In this document: in pieces, positions 9,083 to 17,972 of the stretch
How positions within the stretch are numbered: position 1 is the first letter of the stretch
How the letters are laid out: each line of letters starts with the position of its first letter
Origin: Streptomyces sp. ISL-36
GTDB taxonomy: Bacteria; Actinomycetota; Actinomycetes; Streptomycetales; Streptomycetaceae
Reading direction: 5' to 3'
DNA length: 64,000 bases
Assembly: GCF_018614205.1 (NCBI RefSeq)
Contig: NZ_JAGGOS010000047.1
Coordinates: 1-64,000 of the forward strand
Program-made: the position numbers and the translations under genes
Notes under the pieces: model-generated
The model's input: only the letters and a program-made list of their open reading frames with translations
Database searches by the model: none
Told to the model about the DNA's origin: nothing

Positions 9083-9638
9083 AGCTCGTGCCCTCGTTCG
9101 TGCCTGCGAGGTCACGGAGTGTTCCGTTTCGCTGCTTCCGCCCGGCCGCTCCTGGCCGGCGGAGCCCTCTCCCGCCGGGCCCTGCTCGCCCTGGGCGATC
9201 CCGCCCCTGCGCATCGGAAAACCGCTGGTCGGGCCATTGCCGCAGGTCTTCCTCCTCGCACCGCCCGGGCCGGAACCCGCTGCCGCCGACCACCGGTTCC
9301 GTAGGGCGGCGGCGCCACGCCGAGGGCTTCCGCCTCCGGCGTGGACACGGCACCCCGGCGAGGCGGCAGGCGTCGGGCCGCCCTCCATGCGATGTGACGA
9401 ATGCGACTGATGTGACGAGGTCGGGGTCAGTACCGGCCATCTTCGTGAACCCGTGGGGGAGTGTCCGCGCCGTTCACCGGGAATTCGCGCTCAGGACGCC
9501 GGGAGGTGTCAGCCTCGGTCCTGGGGCCGACCGTCGGCCGACCGGGGCCGGCCCCGGCGACCCGCCGACGCGCCGCGACGACACCGCGGCGGCGCGGCGA
9601 CGACGCCGCGGCGGCACGCGAAGGAACGGGGTACGGAC

Positions 9639-9836
9639 ATGGAGAGCGGGCCTGCGATCTTCGCCGGGACGGCGTTCGCGCTGTTCGGGGCCGCGCTGCT
9701 GCTGTGGACCGGGGTGCGGGTCTCGCAGCGCGAGCCCGTCGCGTACGGAGTCGCGGCGTCGGCGGCGGTCGCGCTGACGACGATCTTCGGCGCCGTCTTC
9801 CTTCTTCTCGGAGTCTGGTGCTTCGGACGGCTCTGA
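9639..9836 (+). CDS. Small two-helix membrane protein
   Basis: 65 residues, starting at the ATG preceded by GGAACGGGG. Two hydrophobic segments (about residues 4-24 and 36-61) suggest an integral membrane protein with a short polar hairpin between them (VRVSQREPVAYG). It lies just upstream of topA in the same direction with a 226-base gap. I recognise no family; it fits the small conserved hypothetical proteins found at this position in Streptomyces. Function unknown. Confidence 0.65.
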   Translation: MESGPAIFAGTAFALFGAALLLWTGVRVSQREPVAYGVAASAAVALTTIFGAVFLLLGVWCFGRL

Positions 9837-10062
9837 CGAGGGCCCTGCGCATCCCCTCGCCCCGCCGGACCGGGAGTCCGGGCGGCAGGAAGGCCAGGAC
9901 TCGGGTTACCGTTCGAGTGGCCGTTGCGGGCTTTTGCCGTTTGACACGGGGGCGGGTTGTACCGTCACACTCCGCAGCGACGACAGCGACACCGCACGTG
10001 CCGCTGCCATACGTGCCAGCACCGTACGTGCCACCGAGCGTCGACCGGAGAGAAGAGCGAAG

Positions 10063-12915
10063 TTGTCCCCGACCAGCGAGACCGCACAGGGCGGCCGCCG
10101 ACTCGTCATCGTCGAGTCGCCTGCCAAGGCGAAGACGATCAAGGGCTACCTCGGCCCCGGCTATGTCGTCGAGGCGAGCGTCGGGCACATCCGCGACCTC
10201 CCCAGCGGCGCCGCCGAAGTGCCCGAGAAGTACACCGGCGAGGTGCGCCGTCTCGGTGTCGACGTCGAGCACGACTTCCAGCCCATCTATGTCGTCAATG
10301 CCGACAAGAAGGCGCAGGTCAGGAAGCTCAAGGAGCAGCTGGCCGGGGTCGACGAGCTCTTCCTCGCCACCGATGAGGACCGCGAGGGCGAGGCCATCGC
10401 GTGGCACCTCCTGGAGGTTCTGAAGCCCAAGGTCCCGGTCCACCGGATGGTCTTCCACGAGATCACCAAGGACGCGATCCAGGCCGCCGTCGCCAACCCG
10501 CGCGAGCTGAACAAGCGGATGGTCGACGCGCAGGAGACCCGCCGCATCCTCGACCGTCTGTACGGCTACGAGGTCTCGCCGGTCCTGTGGAAGAAGGTCA
10601 TGCGCGGCCTCTCCGCAGGCCGTGTCCAGTCCGTCGCCACCCGGCTCGTCGTCGAGCGCGAGCGCGAGCGCATCGCCTTCCGCTCCGCCGAGTACTGGGA
10701 CCTGACCGGCACCTTCTCCACCGGCCGCGCCGGTGACCCGAGCGACCCGTCGTCGCTGGTCGCCCGGCTCGCGACGGTCGACGGCAGCCGGGTCGCCCAG
10801 GGCCGTGACTTCGGGTCGGACGGGCAGCTGAAGACCCAGAACGTGCTCCACCTGGACGAGGAGAAGGCCCGGGCGCTCGCCGCCTCGCTCGCCGACACCT
10901 CGTTCAGCGTCCGGTCCGTCGAGTCGAAGCCGTACCGCCGTTCCCCGTACGCCCCCTTCCGGACCACCACCCTCCAGCAGGAGGCGAGCCGGAAGCTGGG
11001 CTTCGGCGCGAAGGCGACCATGCAGGTCGCCCAGAAGCTGTACGAGAACGGCTTCATCACGTACATGCGTACGGACTCGACGATCCTGTCCGACACCGCC
11101 GTCGCGGCGGCCCGGGCGCAGGTCACGCAGCTGTACGGCGCCGACTACCTGCCGGAGAAGCCGCGCGTCTACGCCGGCAAGGTCAAGAACGCCCAGGAGG
11201 CGCACGAGGCGATTCGTCCTTCGGGTGATCGTTTCCGCACCCCTGCCGAGACCGGCCTCACCGGCGACCAGTTCCGGCTCTACGAGCTGATCTGGAAGCG
11301 GACCGTCGCCTCCCAGATGAAGGACGCGACCGGTAACTCGGTCACCGTGAAGATCGCCGGCGCGGCGGCGGACGGCCGGGACGTGGAGTTCAGCGCGTCC
11401 GGCAAGACGATCACCTTCCACGGCTTCATGAAGGCGTACGTGGAGGGGGCCGACGACCCCAACGCCGAGCTCGACGACCGTGAGCGCCGGCTGCCGCAGG
11501 TCGCCGAGGGCGACGCGCTGTCCGCCGAAGAGATCACCGTCGACGGCCACGCGACCAAGCCGCCGGCCCGCTACACCGAGGCCTCGCTGGTCAAGGAGCT
11601 GGAAGAGCGCGAGATCGGCCGCCCGTCGACGTACGCGTCGATCATCGGCACGATCCTGGACCGCGGCTACGTCTTCAAGAAGGGGACGGCGCTCGTTCCG
11701 TCCTTCCTCTCCTTCGCCGTCGTCAACCTGCTGGAGAAGCACTTCGGCCGGCTCGTCGACTACGACTTCACGGCCAAGATGGAGGACGACCTCGACCGCA
11801 TCGCGCGGGGCGAGGCGCAGGCCGTGCCGTGGCTGAAGCGCTTCTACTTCGGCAAGCGCGGCGAGGAGGCCGCGTCCGGTGGCGCCGCCGACGCCGGGAA
11901 CGGTGACGGCGACCACCTCGGCGGTCTCAAGGAGCTGGTGACCGACCTCGGCGCGATCGACGCCCGGGAGATCTCCTCCTTCCCCGTCGGCGACGGCATC
12001 ATGCTGCGCGTCGGCCGCTACGGCCCGTACGTCGAGCGCGGCGAGAAGGACTCCGAGGGGCATCAGCGCGCCGACGTCCCCGAGGACCTCGCTCCCGACG
12101 AGCTGACCGTCGCGTACGCCGAGGAGCTGCTGGCCAAGCCGAGCGGCGACTTCGAGCTGGGCGTGGACCCCGTCAGCGGGAACCAGATCGTGGCCAAGGA
12201 CGGCCGGTACGGCCCGTACGTCACCGAGATCCTGCCCGAGGACACCCCGAAGACCGGCAAGAACGCGGTGAAGCCGCGGACGGCCTCCCTCTTCAAGTCG
12301 ATGGCGCTCGACACGGTGACCCTGGAGGACGCGCTCAAGCTGATGTCCCTGCCGCGCGTGGTGGGCACCGACGCGGAGGGCGTCGAGATCACCGCGCAGA
12401 ACGGCCGCTACGGCCCGTACCTGAAGAAGGGCACGGACTCGCGGTCGCTCACCGACGAGGAGCAGCTCTTCACGATCACGCTGGAGGAGGCGCTCGCGAT
12501 CTACGCGCAGCCCAAGCAGCGTGGGCGGGCGGCCGCCAAGCCGCCGCTGAAGGAGCTGGGCGTCGACCCGGTCAGCGAGAGCCCGGTGGTCGTGAAGGAC
12601 GGCCGCTTCGGCCCGTACGTGACCGACGGCGAGACGAACGCGACCCTGCGCACCGGGGACAGCGTGGAGACCATCACGCCGGAGCGCGGCTTCGAGCTGC
12701 TGGCCGAGAAGCGGGCGAAGGCGCCGGCGAAGAAGACGGCCAAGAAGGCGCCCGCGAAGAAGACGGCGGCGAAGAAGACGACCGCCAAGAAGGCGGCGCC
12801 GGCGAAGAAGACGGCGGCCAAGAAGACGGCTGCGAAGAAGACGACGACGGCCACGACCGCCACGGCGAAGAAGACCGCCGCGAAGAAGACGGCGACGGCG
12901 TCGAAGCCGGAGTAG
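10063..12915 (+). CDS. topA: DNA topoisomerase I
   Basis: 950 residues. Type IA topoisomerase that relaxes negative supercoils. The TOPRIM domain begins RRLVIVESPAKAKTIKGYLG and includes ATDEDREGEAIAWHL. The catalytic tyrosine sits in ENGFITYMRTDST. Several C-terminal GRYGPYV repeats replace zinc fingers, and a lysine/alanine-rich tail (AKKTAAKK repeats, about the last 65 residues) ends the protein, as known in Streptomyces TopA, where it affects DNA binding and processivity. I start it at TTG 10063 (LSPTSETAQGGRR) because this matches the remembered N-terminus and GGAGAGAAG precedes it. The upstream region is where supercoiling-sensitive control would act. Confidence 0.97.
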   Translation: MSPTSETAQGGRRLVIVESPAKAKTIKGYLGPGYVVEASVGHIRDLPSGAAEVPEKYTGEVRRLGVDVEHDFQPIYVVNADKKAQVRKLKEQLAGVDELFLATDEDREGEAIAWHLLEVLKPKVPVHRMVFHEITKDAIQAAVANPRELNKRMVDAQETRRILDRLYGYEVSPVLWKKVMRGLSAGRVQSVATRLVVERERERIAFRSAEYWDLTGTFSTGRAGDPSDPSSLVARLATVDGSRVAQGRDFGSDGQLKTQNVLHLDEEKARALAASLADTSFSVRSVESKPYRRSPYAPFRTTTLQQEASRKLGFGAKATMQVAQKLYENGFITYMRTDSTILSDTAVAAARAQVTQLYGADYLPEKPRVYAGKVKNAQEAHEAIRPSGDRFRTPAETGLTGDQFRLYELIWKRTVASQMKDATGNSVTVKIAGAAADGRDVEFSASGKTITFHGFMKAYVEGADDPNAELDDRERRLPQVAEGDALSAEEITVDGHATKPPARYTEASLVKELEEREIGRPSTYASIIGTILDRGYVFKKGTALVPSFLSFAVVNLLEKHFGRLVDYDFTAKMEDDLDRIARGEAQAVPWLKRFYFGKRGEEAASGGAADAGNGDGDHLGGLKELVTDLGAIDAREISSFPVGDGIMLRVGRYGPYVERGEKDSEGHQRADVPEDLAPDELTVAYAEELLAKPSGDFELGVDPVSGNQIVAKDGRYGPYVTEILPEDTPKTGKNAVKPRTASLFKSMALDTVTLEDALKLMSLPRVVGTDAEGVEITAQNGRYGPYLKKGTDSRSLTDEEQLFTITLEEALAIYAQPKQRGRAAAKPPLKELGVDPVSESPVVVKDGRFGPYVTDGETNATLRTGDSVETITPERGFELLAEKRAKAPAKKTAKKAPAKKTAAKKTTAKKAAPAKKTAAKKTAAKKTTTATTATAKKTAAKKTATASKPE

Positions 12916-13044
12916 CCGAGTCGCCGGAGTAGCTGGGTAGTACGAGTCGGAGCACCGGCGGTACTGGTAGCGCGGCCCCTGTCGCCGTGCCGGTACCGGT
13001 ACCGGTGGCGCGGGCCGCACCACCGGCAGCACCAGTCACGGAGT

Positions 13045-13076
13045 GGGGGGGCGGAGGCAGTTGTCTCCGCCCCCCC
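13045..13076 (+). terminator. GC-rich terminator between topA and tmk
   Basis: A 12-bp perfect stem GGGGGGGCGGAG / CTCCGCCCCCCC with an 8-base loop, 130 bases after the topA stop and 57 bases before the next gene. Confidence 0.8.
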
Positions 13077-13132
13077 GACGTTTGTTCGGGTGGAGGCCAC
13101 GGGGAGTGAGGGGGTCCGGATAGGGTGGACGG

Positions 13133-16100
13133 ATGACGCGAGCAGAGCAGCCAGATTCCGATGCCGCCCTTGTCGCAGACTCCCGGGAGCGTGCCGTCCG
13201 CGCGCTTCTGCGCCACCAGCCGCTTCGACGGTTGTGGAGCGCGCAGTTCGTCGGGGGGGCCGGCGACGCCCTCGCCCTCCTGGTCCTGGTGCTGCTGGGG
13301 TACCAGGTCGCCGTGTCTGAGGGAGCCCTCGGCGGCGGTTACCGGGGAGCGGCGTTCGCCGTCGCCTCCGTGGTCGGCGCGCGACTGCTGGCCTCCGTGC
13401 TCTTCGGCGCCGTACTCCTCGGCCCGCTCACCGCGCTGACCGCGCCCGGCGGACCGCTCGACCGGCGCTGGACCATGATCGGAGCCGACGGCCTGCGGAT
13501 CGCGCTGCTCGTCGTCGCGCCGCTGTGGATCGACTGGACCCCGGACAAGGCCCTGTGGTTCCTGCTCGGCACCGTCTTCGTGACGGGCGCGGCGGAGCGG
13601 CTGTGGACCGTCGCCCGCGAGGGCGCGGCCCCCGCGCTGCTGCCCGCGCCACCGCTGGAGGGCGCCACCGTGCGGCCCCTGCCGGACCATCTGGACGCGC
13701 TGCGCCGGCTGTCCCTGCGCACGGGATTCCTCGCGGTCCCGGCCGCCGCCGCCGTGCTCCTCGTCGCCACGCTGATCGGCAACCTCCTCGGTACGGGCAT
13801 CGACTGGTTCTCGCTGCACCAGGCCGCCCTCGGCGCCTACGTCGCCGCCGGCCTGTTCGCCGCGTCCCTCTCCGTCCTGTACGCCGTCGAGCTGCCCGGC
13901 GGGCAGACGCCGAGGCCGCGTTCCCCCCTGGAGGGCCTGCGCCGCCCCACGAGGGAGAAGGGCCGCACGGGCGTCGTCCCGCTGCTCGTCCTCGCCTGCG
14001 CCACCGTCGCCGGAGCCGTCACCGCCGCCGCGGCGGTCGCCGTCCTGCACGCCCACGACCTCGGTGGCGGCCCCGTCGCCTTCGCGCTGCTGATCCTCGC
14101 GCTCAGCGGCGCCACCGGCGTCGGCATCCGCACGGCCGGCTCCGTGCTCACCGCGCTCTCCCGACGCCGGCTCCTCGCCCTCGCGATCACCCTCACCGGC
14201 CTCGCGCTGCTCGCGATGGGCCTGGTGCCGGACACGGCGACGGTCCTGTTCCTCGCCGTACTCGCCGGATACGCGGGCGGTGTCGCCGCCAACACCGGGC
14301 ACACCCTCATCGACCAGGAGACCGAGGAGGCCCGCCGCCCCCGCGTCACCGCGCATCTCCAGGCCGTCGCCCGGGTCGCCATGGCGCTGGGCGCGCTCGG
14401 CGCGCCGCTGCTCGCCGCCGCCATCGGTCCGCACCGCCTCGCCTCCGGCAGCTTCGTCTTCGCCCACGGCGGCGCCGCCTTCACCCTGATGCTCGTCGGC
14501 GCGCTGCTGCTGCCGGTCGCCGCCCTCGTCCTCGCCAAGACGGACGACCGCGCCGGCGTACCGCTGCGCCGTGATCTGCGGGACGCGCTGCGGGGCGCCG
14601 ACCCCGTCCAGGCGCCCTCCGCGACCGGCTTCTTCATCGCCCTGGAGGGCGGCGACGGCGCCGGCAAGTCCACCCAGGTCGAGGCGCTCGCGGAGTGGAT
14701 CCGCGCCAAGGGCCACGAGGTCGTCGTCACTCGCGAGCCGGGCGCGACCCCGGTCGGCAAGCGGCTGCGTTCGATCCTGCTCGACGTGTCGTCGGCCGGG
14801 CTCTCGAACCGCGCCGAGGCGCTGCTGTACGCCGCCGACCGCGCCGAGCACGTCGACTCCCTGGTCAAGCCGGCCCTGGAGCGGGGCGCGGTGGTGATCT
14901 CGGACCGGTACATCGACTCGTCCGTGGCCTACCAGGGCGCCGGACGCGACCTCTCCCCGACCGAGATCGCCCGGATCAACCGCTGGGCCACGGGCGGGCT
15001 CGTCCCGCACCTGACCGTGCTGCTCGACGTCGCGCCGGAGACCGCGAGGGAACGGTTCACCGAGGCCCCGGACCGGCTGGAGTCGGAGCCGCCGGAGTTC
15101 CACGCGCGCGTGCGGGCCGGTTTCCTCGCCCTGGCCGCCGGTGACCCGGGCCGCTACCTGGTCGTCGACGCCGGCCAGGAGCCCGAGGCGGTCACCACCG
15201 TCGTACGCCACCGGCTCGACCGGATGCTGCCGCTGTCCGAGGCCGAGGTGAAGGCCCAGGAGGAGGCGCGGCGCAAGGCCGAGGAGGAGGCGCGGCGACG
15301 CGCCGAGGAAGAGGCCGCGCGCAAGGCCGAGGAGGAGCGGCTGGAGCGCGAGCGCCAGGAGCAGCTCGCCAAGCTCCGTGCCGAGGAGGAGGAGCGCAGG
15401 CGCCGCGAGGAGGAAGAGGCGCGGCAGCGCGAGGCCGAACGGCAGGCGGAGGAGGCGCGTCGGCGGGCCGAGGAGGCCCGGCTGGCCGCCGAGGAGGAGC
15501 GCAAGCGGCGCGAGGCCGAGGAGAAGGCCCGCCGCGAGGAAGAGGAACGGCGCCGCAAGCAGGCCGAGGAGGAGGCCCGGCTGCGCGCGGAGGCGGAGGA
15601 GCGCCGCCGCGAGAAGCAGCGCAAGGCCGAGGAGGCGCTGCTGCGTGCCGAGGAGGCGCGACGGCTGGCCGAGGCCGCGGCGGCGAAGGCGGCGGAGGAG
15701 GCTGCGCGGAAGGCCGCGGCGGAGGCTGCGGAGAAGGCCGCTCAGGAGGCTGCCGCCGCGAAGGCCGCAGCTGCGGCCAGGGCGGCCGAAGCCGCGCGGG
15801 CCGCGGAGGCCACCAGGGCCGCTGAGGCCGCGGAGGCCGCGAGGGCCGCTGAGGTGGCGAAGGCCGTGGAGGAGTCGGCGAACGAGGTCACCGTCGCGAC
15901 GCCGATCGTGAAGCCGGAGGACGGGCGGCCCGCGACGGCGAGGCCCGGCGCGGTGAAGTCGGGCGCGGACGGGTCGGGTGTGGACGGGTCGGGCGCGGCG
16001 CCCGACGACGTGACGCAGACCGTCCCGATGGTCTCGCCGAACGAGATCACCGTCCCCACGCCGATCGTCAGGCCGCAGGACCTCCGGCCCGAGGAGGAGA

Positions 16101-16384
16101 CGGCGGTTCTGCCGCCGGTGCGGGACGCCGACGAGACCGCGGTGCTGCCGCCCGTACGGGGCGCCGATCCGGTCGACCGGGTGCCTCCGGGCTTCTTCCG
16201 CGACGAGGCGCCCGACGGCTCCGGCGACCGGACGCGGGAGCTGCCCCAGCTCGACGAGCAGGGCCGCCCGCGACGCCGCTCCGACTGGGCGGAGGAGACC
16301 CCGCTCGACGACCTCCCGACCCTGGCGGACGAACTGCTCGGCCCGCACGACGACGAGGACGACCGCCGCCGCCGTCGCGGCTAG
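13133..16384 (+). CDS. tmk: Fused MFS-like membrane protein / thymidylate kinase with coiled-coil tail
   Basis: 1083 residues in three parts. Residues ~1-475 are a multi-helix membrane region resembling a major facilitator protein. Residues ~499-700 are thymidylate kinase (dTMP to dTDP): GDGAGKST P-loop, TREPGATPVGKRLR, a YAADRAEHV region, and ISDRYIDSSVAYQGAGR. Residues ~703-912 are a highly charged Ala/Glu/Arg coiled coil, followed by a ~170-residue acidic tail with duplicated motifs (TVATPIVKPED / TVPTPIVRPQD and ETAVLPPVRDAD / ETAVLPPVRGAD). Free TMKs are ~210 residues, so the kinase is tethered to the membrane. I recall the same fusion at this locus in other Streptomyces. It lies upstream of holB. 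Confidence 0.93.
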   Translation: MTRAEQPDSDAALVADSRERAVRALLRHQPLRRLWSAQFVGGAGDALALLVLVLLGYQVAVSEGALGGGYRGAAFAVASVVGARLLASVLFGAVLLGPLTALTAPGGPLDRRWTMIGADGLRIALLVVAPLWIDWTPDKALWFLLGTVFVTGAAERLWTVAREGAAPALLPAPPLEGATVRPLPDHLDALRRLSLRTGFLAVPAAAAVLLVATLIGNLLGTGIDWFSLHQAALGAYVAAGLFAASLSVLYAVELPGGQTPRPRSPLEGLRRPTREKGRTGVVPLLVLACATVAGAVTAAAAVAVLHAHDLGGGPVAFALLILALSGATGVGIRTAGSVLTALSRRRLLALAITLTGLALLAMGLVPDTATVLFLAVLAGYAGGVAANTGHTLIDQETEEARRPRVTAHLQAVARVAMALGALGAPLLAAAIGPHRLASGSFVFAHGGAAFTLMLVGALLLPVAALVLAKTDDRAGVPLRRDLRDALRGADPVQAPSATGFFIALEGGDGAGKSTQVEALAEWIRAKGHEVVVTREPGATPVGKRLRSILLDVSSAGLSNRAEALLYAADRAEHVDSLVKPALERGAVVISDRYIDSSVAYQGAGRDLSPTEIARINRWATGGLVPHLTVLLDVAPETARERFTEAPDRLESEPPEFHARVRAGFLALAAGDPGRYLVVDAGQEPEAVTTVVRHRLDRMLPLSEAEVKAQEEARRKAEEEARRRAEEEAARKAEEERLERERQEQLAKLRAEEEERRRREEEEARQREAERQAEEARRRAEEARLAAEEERKRREAEEKARREEEERRRKQAEEEARLRAEAEERRREKQRKAEEALLRAEEARRLAEAAAAKAAEEAARKAAAEAAEKAAQEAAAAKAAAAARAAEAARAAEATRAAEAAEAARAAEVAKAVEESANEVTVATPIVKPEDGRPATARPGAVKSGADGSGVDGSGAAPDDVTQTVPMVSPNEITVPTPIVRPQDLRPEEETAVLPPVRDADETAVLPPVRGADPVDRVPPGFFRDEAPDGSGDRTRELPQLDEQGRPRRRSDWAEETPLDDLPTLADELLGPHDDEDDRRRRRG

Positions 16385-16684
16385 GCCTGCGCGGCGAGGC
16401 CTGCTGGGGGCGCGGCGGCCTGGGGAGGACGCTTTGGCCGCCCGCCGGCCCGCCGGTCCGGCTGCCCATCCGCCGGCCTGGCTGCCTCGCCCGGCCGCCC
16501 GCCCGCCGGTCCGGCGCCGGTGGCGTGGCGTCACACGCCCGTCAGCCCTGCCGGTCAACCCTGCCGGTCGGCGTTGCCGGTCAGCGCTGACGGTCGGGGT
16601 GCCGGCTCGAAGGGTCGGCCGGTGAGGGCAGTCGGGGGTGTCAGTCAGGTGCTCCACAATGGAGGGCGTACCTGAGGAGGGCAC
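16385..16684. other. 300-base gap with CCGGTC-rich imperfect repeats
   Basis: No gene seen. The stretch is very GC-rich with recurring CCGCCGGTCCGGC- and CCTGCCGGTCA-type units (for example near 16440-16520 and 16545-16600), probably simple-sequence drift. The holB ribosome site GAGGAGG lies at its right end. Confidence 0.55.
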
Positions 16685-17887
16685 ATGGCCGTATGGGACG
16701 ACCTGGTCGGACAGGAGCGCGTTCAGGAGCAGCTCGCCGCCGCCGCGCGTGATGCCGACGCGCTCGTGACCGCCCACGCCGCCGGCGGCCCCGCCCCCGA
16801 GGCGTCCAAGATGACCCACGCCTGGCTCTTTACCGGCCCTCCGGGCTCCGGCCGGGCGACCGCCGCGCGTGCCTTCGCCGCCGCGCTGCAGTGCGTGAGC
16901 CCCGACCGGGCGCTGGGCGGAGCGCCGGGATGCGGGTTCTGCGACGGTTGTCACACCGCCCTCGTCGGGACGCACGCCGATGTGGATGTCATCCGCACGG
17001 ACCTGCTCTCCATCGGTGTGAAGGAGACCCGCGAGCTCGTCCGGCGCGCCCAGCTCTCTCCCGCGGTCGGCCGCTGGCAGGTGATCGTCCTAGAGGACGC
17101 CGACCGGCTCACCGAGGGCGCGGGCAACGTCCTGCTGAAGGCGGTGGAAGAGCCCGCTCCGCGAACGGTCTGGCTGCTCTGCGCGCCCTCCCTGGAGGAC
17201 GTGCTGCCCACCATCCGCTCCCGCTGCCGCCTCCTGACCCTGCGGACGCCCCCCGTGGACGCGGTCGCCGACCTGCTCGTACGCCGGGACGGCATCGAGC
17301 CCCAGGTCGCCGCGGCGGCCGCCCGCGCCACCCAGGGCCACATCGACCGGGCCCGTCGGCTGGCCACCGACGAGCGGGCCCGTGCCCGCCGGTCCGTCGT
17401 GCTCAAGCTGCCGCTGCGGGTCGGCGACGTCGGCGGCTGCCTCAAGGCGGCCCAGGAGCTGATCGACGCGGCCGGCGAGGACGCCAAGCAGGTCGCCGAC
17501 GAGATCGACGTCAAGGAGACCGACGAGCTGAAGGCCGCACTCGGCGGGGGCCAGGGCGGGCGGATGCCGCGCGGCACGGCAGGGGCCATGAAGGAGCTGG
17601 AGGAGCGGCAGAAGCGACGTAAGACACGTACCCAGCGCGACAGTCTCGACCTCGCGCTGACCGACCTGACCGGCTTCTACCGCGATGTACTGACCCTCCA
17701 GCTGCGGGCGCGGACGCCGCTGGCCAACGAGGACGTGCGGGACTCGGTGGAGCGGATCGCCCGGGAAACCACCCCCGAGCGGACCCTGCGCCGGATCGAG
17801 GCGGTGCTCGCCTGCCGCGAGGCACTGGACCGCAACGTCGCCCCGCTGCTGGCGGTGGAGGCGATGACGATGTCCCTCCGCGACTGA
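16685..17887 (+). CDS. holB: DNA polymerase III delta prime subunit
   Basis: 400 residues, clamp-loader AAA+ subunit. It begins MAVWDDLVGQERVQEQL and has TGPPGSGRATAARAF as a degenerate Walker A (Arg in place of the usual Lys-Thr), a zinc-binding set CVSPDRALGGAPGCGFCDGC, VLEDADRLTEGAGNVLLKAVEEP (Walker B region) and IRSRCRLL (SRC motif). The degenerate P-loop fits delta prime, which does not hydrolyse ATP, rather than gamma/tau. The start is preceded by GAGGAGGGCAC. Together with tmk upstream it forms the tmk-holB pairing common in bacteria. Confidence 0.93.
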   Translation: MAVWDDLVGQERVQEQLAAAARDADALVTAHAAGGPAPEASKMTHAWLFTGPPGSGRATAARAFAAALQCVSPDRALGGAPGCGFCDGCHTALVGTHADVDVIRTDLLSIGVKETRELVRRAQLSPAVGRWQVIVLEDADRLTEGAGNVLLKAVEEPAPRTVWLLCAPSLEDVLPTIRSRCRLLTLRTPPVDAVADLLVRRDGIEPQVAAAAARATQGHIDRARRLATDERARARRSVVLKLPLRVGDVGGCLKAAQELIDAAGEDAKQVADEIDVKETDELKAALGGGQGGRMPRGTAGAMKELEERQKRRKTRTQRDSLDLALTDLTGFYRDVLTLQLRARTPLANEDVRDSVERIARETTPERTLRRIEAVLACREALDRNVAPLLAVEAMTMSLRD

Positions 17888-17972
17888 GGCCGCGCCCGGC
17901 AGGTCTCCTGGCCGTCCACAGGGACGGGGCCGGATTGGACACCTTATGTACCCCTCCGGATACCCTCCCGGA

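Noticed and set aside
8905-9638. Short open frames as small genes in the gap before topA
   Set aside because: Arg/Pro-rich translations, no ribosome site, no hydrophobic or domain pattern.
9427-13032. 1201-codon open frame antisense to topA
   Set aside because: Repetitive Arg/Leu-rich translation produced by the codon bias of topA; no ribosome site or motif.
12674-16975. 1433-codon open frame antisense to tmk and the topA tail
   Set aside because: Low-complexity translation mirrors the coiled-coil repeats of the tmk gene.
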